A DNA stretch of 9,904 nucleotides from Gammaproteobacteria bacterium (GTDB lineage Bacteria; Pseudomonadota; Gammaproteobacteria; Xanthomonadales; Marinicellaceae): the NCBI GenBank assembly GCA_030426065.1, contig JAUHZH010000045.1:1-9904 (forward strand), written 5' to 3'. Positions 5,736-9,904 of the stretch are shown in pieces (the first letter of the stretch is position 1; the number at the start of each line of letters is the position of its first letter). The notes below the pieces were generated by a model, which had not been told where the DNA came from, did not search any database, and was given only the letters and a program-made list of their open reading frames with translations. A program made the translations under genes and the position numbers.

Positions 5736-5740
5736 TTTAT
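5736..5740 (+). repeat. Right copy of the target-site duplication
   Basis: TTTAT lies directly outside the right inverted repeat and is identical to 5549-5553. Confidence 0.8.
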
Positions 5741-5775
5741 GATGGTTCTGTGATTAATCTAACCCAATAGACATT

Positions 5776-5827
5776 AAAAAACAGTAATTGCTTTCACATT
5801 TTTTTGTTATAACGCCTTCGTGAAAGC
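5776..5827 (-). terminator. Possible terminator downstream of recG
   Basis: Past the recG stop on the minus strand, GCTTTCAC (5827-5820) and GTGAAAGC (5797-5790) form an 8-bp stem around a 22-nt loop that itself contains the palindrome GTTATAAC. A run of six T follows, but 8 nt after the stem (5781-5776). The long loop and the gap make this a weak terminator at best. The rest of 5741-5839 shows nothing else I can support. Confidence 0.35.
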
Positions 5828-5839
5828 GGACAGGTAAAT

Positions 5840-7888
5840 TCACACTTTGGCCAACTCTTGGCCTTTTTTGTGCCAACGATCGGTCAGTGACGGGCAAAGT
5901 TCAGGGTGTGATTTGAGCATCCTGGCGGCCAGCCTCTTGGCCAGATCGAACAGGTGGGCGTCGTTTTCTGGATCTGCCAAGCGGAATGCCAATGCCCCTT
6001 TTTGGCGGGTGCCCAGGATTTCACCAGGGCCCCTGAGTTTCAAGTCTTGGCGTGCGATTTCAAAACCATCGTTGCTGTTGCGCATGGTTTGCAGCCGGGT
6101 TTGGGCGTTTTCACTCAGCGGTGCTTGGTACATCAAAACGCAGTGACTTTGCCTGTCCCCTCGGCCCACGCGACCGCGCAATTGATGCAACTGAGACAAA
6201 CCCAACCGTTCGGCATTGTCGATCACCATCAAAGTCGCATTGGGGACGTCGACGCCCACTTCAATGACGGTTGTGGCGACCAACAGTTGCGTCTTGCCCG
6301 CTTTGAATTCAGCCATGATTTGATTTTTCTCATCCGCTTTCAATCGACCATGTACCAAACCGATGGACAATTCAGGGAACCAGGACTGCAACTCAGCATG
6401 GGTGTCTTCCGCTGCTTTGGCCCTGAGGTGTTCTGATTCTTCAATCAACGTACACACCCAATACGCTTGTTCACCGCTGGAGAGGGCGTTGCGTATCCTT
6501 TCGGCCAACTGCGGCATCTTGTCATTGGTCAGCAGCACGGTGTTGATCGTTTTCCTGCCGGGTGGCAGCTCGTCAATCACCGACAAATCCAGATTGGCAT
6601 AGGCAATCTGAGCCAGCGTCCGGGGAATCGGTGTCGCCGTCATGATCAGTTGATGTGGCATGATCTGGCCTTCAGCACCTTTGCTTTTCAAGGCCAAGCG
6701 TTGATGGACACCAAACCGGTGCTGTTCATCAATCACCACCAAAGCCAGGTCACGGTACTGTACGTCGTCCTGAAAAAGGGCGTGGGTGCCAATGATCACA
6801 TCACCATCGCCCGCAATTTCGGCCAGCACCGATTCACGCTTTTTGCCTTTGATGCTTCCCGTTAAATAACTGACGGTGTGCGACTTGAACAGTGGTTGCA
6901 GTCCCAGGAAGTGTTGTTCTGCGAGTATTTCTGTGGGCGCCATCATGACGGCCTGTTTGCCTTGAGACAAAGCCACTTGGATGGCCAGTGCCGCCACCAC
7001 GGTTTTGCCGCTGCCCACATCGCCCTGTACCAGCCTTTGCATCGGCACTTCACGTGCCATGTCTTGGTGGATTTCACTGACCACCCGCTTTTGTGCGTTG
7101 GTCAATTCAAATGACAGCCGTTGGCGCAATGAACAGATGTCATTTTCAACCACTTGCAAAGGTGGTGCTTGTTGACTTTGCGCTTGGGTTTTTAATTGAT
7201 GCATCGCCAGATAATGGGCCAACAATTCCTCAATTTTCAAGCGCTGCTGCGCCGGGTGGGTTTGGCCCATCAAGGCGGTGACGTCGGCATCAGCTGGGGG
7301 TGCGTGGACCGTGGTGATGGCTTCTTTTAAATCAGGCAAATCCTGTTCTTCCAGCCATTCAGCAGGCAACAATTCATCCAAATCGAAATGACCTTGCTGC
7401 AACCAGGCCACGGTTTGGGCCGTCGCTTTTTGCAGTGTTGATTGATTCAACCCTTCGGTTTTGGGGTAAATCGGCGTCAGTGTTTCGGCCAACTTGGTTT
7501 TGGGTGACAATTCGAATTCAGGGTGGATGATGCTTTTGCCATGAAGGTCGTATCGCATTTCCCCATAGGCCCGGATGGTCAAATCCGGCTTCATTTTCAG
7601 CTTTTGTGAATAGTAGAAGTTGAAAAACTTCAGCTGCATGACGCCACTGTCATCAACCACTTCGACCACCAGAACAGGTCGCCTGCCTTGTGTGACGTAA
7701 CTTTTGCTGATCACGCCTTCTATCAAGACGTGTTGAAAAGCCATGGCACGCTCTATCGGCGTGATGCGGGTTTTGTCTTCGTAACGGTAAGGCAAGTGAA
7801 ACAACAGGTCGACTGGTTCTTGGATGCCCAAGAGGTTGAGCTTCTCAACGGAAGCCTTACCCACACCCTTGAGTTCCTCCAGTTTCAC
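5840..7888 (-). CDS. recG: ATP-dependent DNA helicase RecG
   Basis: Branch-migrating helicase of 682 aa (E. coli 693) that regresses stalled replication forks and processes Holliday junctions and R-loops. An N-terminal wedge/OB domain (about residues 50-150, with MQLKFFNFYY at 84-93) precedes two helicase lobes: Walker A GDVGSGKT (289-296), DEQH box (387-390) with RFGVHQR, motif III TATPIPRT (417-424), VATTVIEVGVDVPNA (537-551) and the arginine-finger motif QLRGRVGR (569-576), then the C-terminal RGPGEILGTRQ (619-629). The start is GTG at 7888, 19 nt after the ridA stop. No ATG fits, and the N-terminal LKGVGKASVEKL aligns with the E. coli protein. The ribosome site is poor (AGGG, 3 nt away), so coupling to ridA is likely. 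All key residues look intact. Confidence 0.97.
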   Translation of the reverse strand: MKLEELKGVGKASVEKLNLLGIQEPVDLLFHLPYRYEDKTRITPIERAMAFQHVLIEGVISKSYVTQGRRPVLVVEVVDDSGVMQLKFFNFYYSQKLKMKPDLTIRAYGEMRYDLHGKSIIHPEFELSPKTKLAETLTPIYPKTEGLNQSTLQKATAQTVAWLQQGHFDLDELLPAEWLEEQDLPDLKEAITTVHAPPADADVTALMGQTHPAQQRLKIEELLAHYLAMHQLKTQAQSQQAPPLQVVENDICSLRQRLSFELTNAQKRVVSEIHQDMAREVPMQRLVQGDVGSGKTVVAALAIQVALSQGKQAVMMAPTEILAEQHFLGLQPLFKSHTVSYLTGSIKGKKRESVLAEIAGDGDVIIGTHALFQDDVQYRDLALVVIDEQHRFGVHQRLALKSKGAEGQIMPHQLIMTATPIPRTLAQIAYANLDLSVIDELPPGRKTINTVLLTNDKMPQLAERIRNALSSGEQAYWVCTLIEESEHLRAKAAEDTHAELQSWFPELSIGLVHGRLKADEKNQIMAEFKAGKTQLLVATTVIEVGVDVPNATLMVIDNAERLGLSQLHQLRGRVGRGDRQSHCVLMYQAPLSENAQTRLQTMRNSNDGFEIARQDLKLRGPGEILGTRQKGALAFRLADPENDAHLFDLAKRLAARMLKSHPELCPSLTDRWHKKGQELAKV

Positions 7889-7907
7889 TTGCCCTGTTTT
7901 CTTATGG

Positions 7908-8291
7908 TCAGCCTTTCAGTGCGATGATGGCGTCAATTTCAACCAGTGAATCTTTCGGTAATCGGGCCACTTGCACGGCTGCCCTGGCAGGATAAGGTTC
8001 TTGAATGTACTGACCCATGATTTCATTCAAAGTGGCAAAATTTTCCAAGTCCTGCAAAAAGACATTGAGCTTGATGGCATCTTGCAAGGTGGCACCCGCT
8101 GCCTCTGCAATCGCTGCCAAATTTTTGAATACTTGGTGCGTTTGTGCAGCAAAGTCATTATCCAACATCTCACCCGTGGCGGGATCGATGGGAATCTGAC
8201 CTGATGTGAACAGGGTGTTGTTGTGAATCACGGCTTGTGAATAGGTACCAATCGCGGCAGGCGCTTGGTCGGTGTTAATGGTATTTTTCAT
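7908..8291 (-). CDS. ridA: RidA, reactive enamine/imine deaminase (YjgF/YER057c/UK114 family)
   Basis: A 127-aa cytoplasmic enzyme, acting as a trimer in this family. It hydrolyses 2-aminoacrylate and related enamines released by PLP enzymes such as threonine dehydratase, protecting other PLP enzymes. The family residues Y17 (GTYSQA), R103 (YPARAAVQVARLP) and E118 (VEIDAI) match E. coli Y17, R105 and E120. The start ATG at 8291 lies inside the end of spoT: the genes overlap by 17 nt in different frames, with only a weak purine stretch (GACGAGAAAA) upstream as ribosome site. The position between spoT and recG matches the order I recall from xanthomonads, and near that in pseudomonads. Confidence 0.96.
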   Translation of the reverse strand: MKNTINTDQAPAAIGTYSQAVIHNNTLFTSGQIPIDPATGEMLDNDFAAQTHQVFKNLAAIAEAAGATLQDAIKLNVFLQDLENFATLNEIMGQYIQEPYPARAAVQVARLPKDSLVEIDAIIALKG

Positions 8292-9904
8292 GGTATTTTC
8301 TCGTCACATTCAACACATCTCTGTGCGAATTCAGTTTGTTCATCAAATTCTCTGCATGGGCTTTGCTCTCAACTTGGACTTCGAAAATCAAGGCAGTGAA
8401 CCCAGAATCTTTGTCAAATTGATCAATAGAAACGATGTTGACGTCTTGTTCAGCAATCACTGCCGCCAATGAAGCCAAAACACCGGTTTTGTTCAAAACA
8501 TCCACCAGTAAGGTGGTTTTGAACATGCCATGGGTTTTCAATGCCCAATTGGAAACCAGCAACCGTTCTGGATTGTTCTTGGTGATCTCCGTCAAATTGA
8601 CACAGTTTTTGCGATGAATCACCACCCCTTTGGAGTGACTCAAGTGACCCGTGATTTTATCTCCGGGCAAAGGCTGACAACAGTTGGGGTAATGGACGAT
8701 GCTGCCTTCTGATCCATCAATGGTCAACGCCTCTTTCGGTATGTACTCACCAGAAATGCGCCTTTGTTTCATCAATGGCAGCATCTTTTTCGCTGCAATG
8801 GACGGAATCAATTCACCATAAGCAAAGGCCTTCAGTAAATCATCCATGGTGTCCAATTGGAAATGCTTTAATGTTCTTTGAACCGCTTTAGGGTCCAATT
8901 GCTCAATGCTGTACTCGTAGGTGTCCAGCGCCCGGTCCAACATCCGGTGGCCCAGCAACAAAGCATCGGAATCTTCAATCTGTTTCAATTCTTTTCTGAT
9001 CGCGGTTCTGGCCTTACTGGTTCTGACGTGGCGCAGCCAATCGGCATGCACTTTCAAGTCATCCACCGTGGTGATGGCCACCGTGTCACCGGTTTTCAGT
9101 TCTTCAGACAAACTTTTGACTTCACCGTTGACCTGAGCACTTTCTGTGTGGGCACCCACCGAAGTGTGGATAGCAAAAGCAAAGTCCAGGGCCGTGGCCC
9201 GCTTGGGCAATTGCACCACATCCCCTTTGGGTGTGAAGACATAGATTTCGCTGGTCCCGATGTCGCTTTTGAAACTTTCATAGAAGTCCAATGAACTGGC
9301 CGAATCTTTTTGAAGCTTCAACAAGGAACTGAGCCAATTTCGCGCCTTGTTCAATGAGGGGCTGTTGGCACCTGTTTTGCTTTTGTAGATCCAATGTGCA
9401 GCCACACCGGCTTCGCACATGTTGTCCATTTCTTCGGTTCTGATCTGAACTTCCAATTTCAATCCCAATGGTCCAGTCACCACGGTGTGTAAAGATTGGT
9501 AGCCATTCAATTTGGGAACCGCAATGTAATCTTTGAACCCGTTTTCATTGGGTGGATAAATGTTGTGGATGATGCCGAGTGCCAGATAGCATTGGGGCAA
9601 TTCTTTGACCACGATGCGGACACCAAATAAATCATGGATGTCTTCAATTGCCAGTTTTTTGGCTTGTGCTTTCTTGTAGGCACTGTAAGCCGACTTCTGC
9701 CGCGCTGAAACCGTCGCTGCCATCCCCGATGCCACCAAGGCTTTTTCTATGGTTTTTCGGATTTTATCTACTGCTTTGCGGCGGTGACCGGCGACTTCGG
9801 CAATGGTGGCTTTGACTTCACGGTATTGGTTGGGGTGCATGGCTGAGAACGCATGCATTTCCATCTCTTTTTGGATGTGCTTGAGACCCAGCCGCTCAGC
9901 GATC
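8275..9904 (-). CDS. spoT: SpoT/Rel, bifunctional (p)ppGpp synthetase/hydrolase (C-terminal part, runs off the right edge)
   Basis: Stringent-response enzyme that makes and degrades (p)ppGpp. The frame is open to the right edge (IAERLGLKHIQKE precedes the first Met at 9864), so the start and the HD hydrolase domain lie outside. Numbering from that Met: synthetase domain about 30-160, with DLFGVRI (78-84), GYQSLHT (121-127) and EVQIRTEEMD (138-147); TGS domain 206-266 (YVFTPKGDVVQLP); helical region; zinc-finger-like block with C395, C396, H417 and C421; C-terminal ACT domain about 446-524. The synthetase loop reads RQKS (55-58), the basic RxKx type of bifunctional SpoT/Rel enzymes rather than the acidic ExDD of monofunctional RelA. 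Position before ridA and recG supports SpoT. The stop overlaps the ridA start by 17 nt. Confidence 0.97.
   Translation of the reverse strand, partial: IAERLGLKHIQKEMEMHAFSAMHPNQYREVKATIAEVAGHRRKAVDKIRKTIEKALVASGMAATVSARQKSAYSAYKKAQAKKLAIEDIHDLFGVRIVVKELPQCYLALGIIHNIYPPNENGFKDYIAVPKLNGYQSLHTVVTGPLGLKLEVQIRTEEMDNMCEAGVAAHWIYKSKTGANSPSLNKARNWLSSLLKLQKDSASSLDFYESFKSDIGTSEIYVFTPKGDVVQLPKRATALDFAFAIHTSVGAHTESAQVNGEVKSLSEELKTGDTVAITTVDDLKVHADWLRHVRTSKARTAIRKELKQIEDSDALLLGHRMLDRALDTYEYSIEQLDPKAVQRTLKHFQLDTMDDLLKAFAYGELIPSIAAKKMLPLMKQRRISGEYIPKEALTIDGSEGSIVHYPNCCQPLPGDKITGHLSHSKGVVIHRKNCVNLTEITKNNPERLLVSNWALKTHGMFKTTLLVDVLNKTGVLASLAAVIAEQDVNIVSIDQFDKDSGFTALIFEVQVESKAHAENLMNKLNSHRDVLNVTRKYHEKYH

Noticed and set aside
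1..9904. CRISPR array, tRNA or rRNA gene, prophage or toxin-antitoxin module
   Set aside because: No regularly spaced repeats, cloverleaf-like or rRNA-like sequence, phage gene or recognisable toxin-antitoxin pair was seen; the other open frames are overlapping shadows of the genes listed.

Overview
The window reads as chromosomal DNA from a gammaproteobacterium with moderate GC content. The evidence is the spoT-ridA-recG gene order, a UmuDC SOS polymerase pair, and protein sequences that line up with Escherichia coli and Pseudomonas homologues. I cannot name the genus. No prophage, CRISPR array, tRNA or rRNA gene is visible.

Layout. Positions 1-813 (minus strand) carry umuD and the first 128 codons of umuC, joined by an ATGA overlap. 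They are transcribed leftwards from a promoter at 832-860, and a small palindrome covers the predicted transcription start. Diverging from them is a tight plus-strand operon at 941-4649: metallo-beta-lactamase-fold hydrolase, YecN-like MAPEG membrane protein, secreted PhoA-family alkaline phosphatase, and adenine deaminase of the adenosine deaminase superfamily. The junctions are +1 nt, a 4-nt overlap and +1 nt. A minus-strand pair converges on it: a small lipoprotein (5308-5532) followed 3 nt later by an SRAP-domain (YedK/HMCES-like) abasic-site protein (4651-5304). The stop codons of the two converging operons are separated by one base, and the SRAP operon's intrinsic terminator lies inside the last codons of the adenine deaminase gene.

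Positions 5554-5735 hold a 182-bp non-coding element with perfect 18-bp terminal inverted repeats and a perfect 5-bp target duplication (TTTAT). It looks like a miniature transposable element (MITE) and sits just upstream of the lipoprotein ribosome-binding site. From 5840 to the right end, on the minus strand, lie recG, ridA and the C-terminal part of spoT, a housekeeping cluster that reads spoT to ridA to recG.

How the genes may work together. UmuDC (translesion synthesis), RecG (fork rescue) and the SRAP protein (abasic-site capture) all deal with damaged DNA, but they lie in separate transcription units and I see no shared operator. In the plus-strand operon, the phosphatase and adenine deaminase suggest salvage of purines and phosphate from nucleotides; the other two genes have no clear substrate. 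Most of the window is ordinary. The least-described parts are the MITE-like element, the lipoprotein-SRAP pair, the four-gene operon and the candidate umuD operator.
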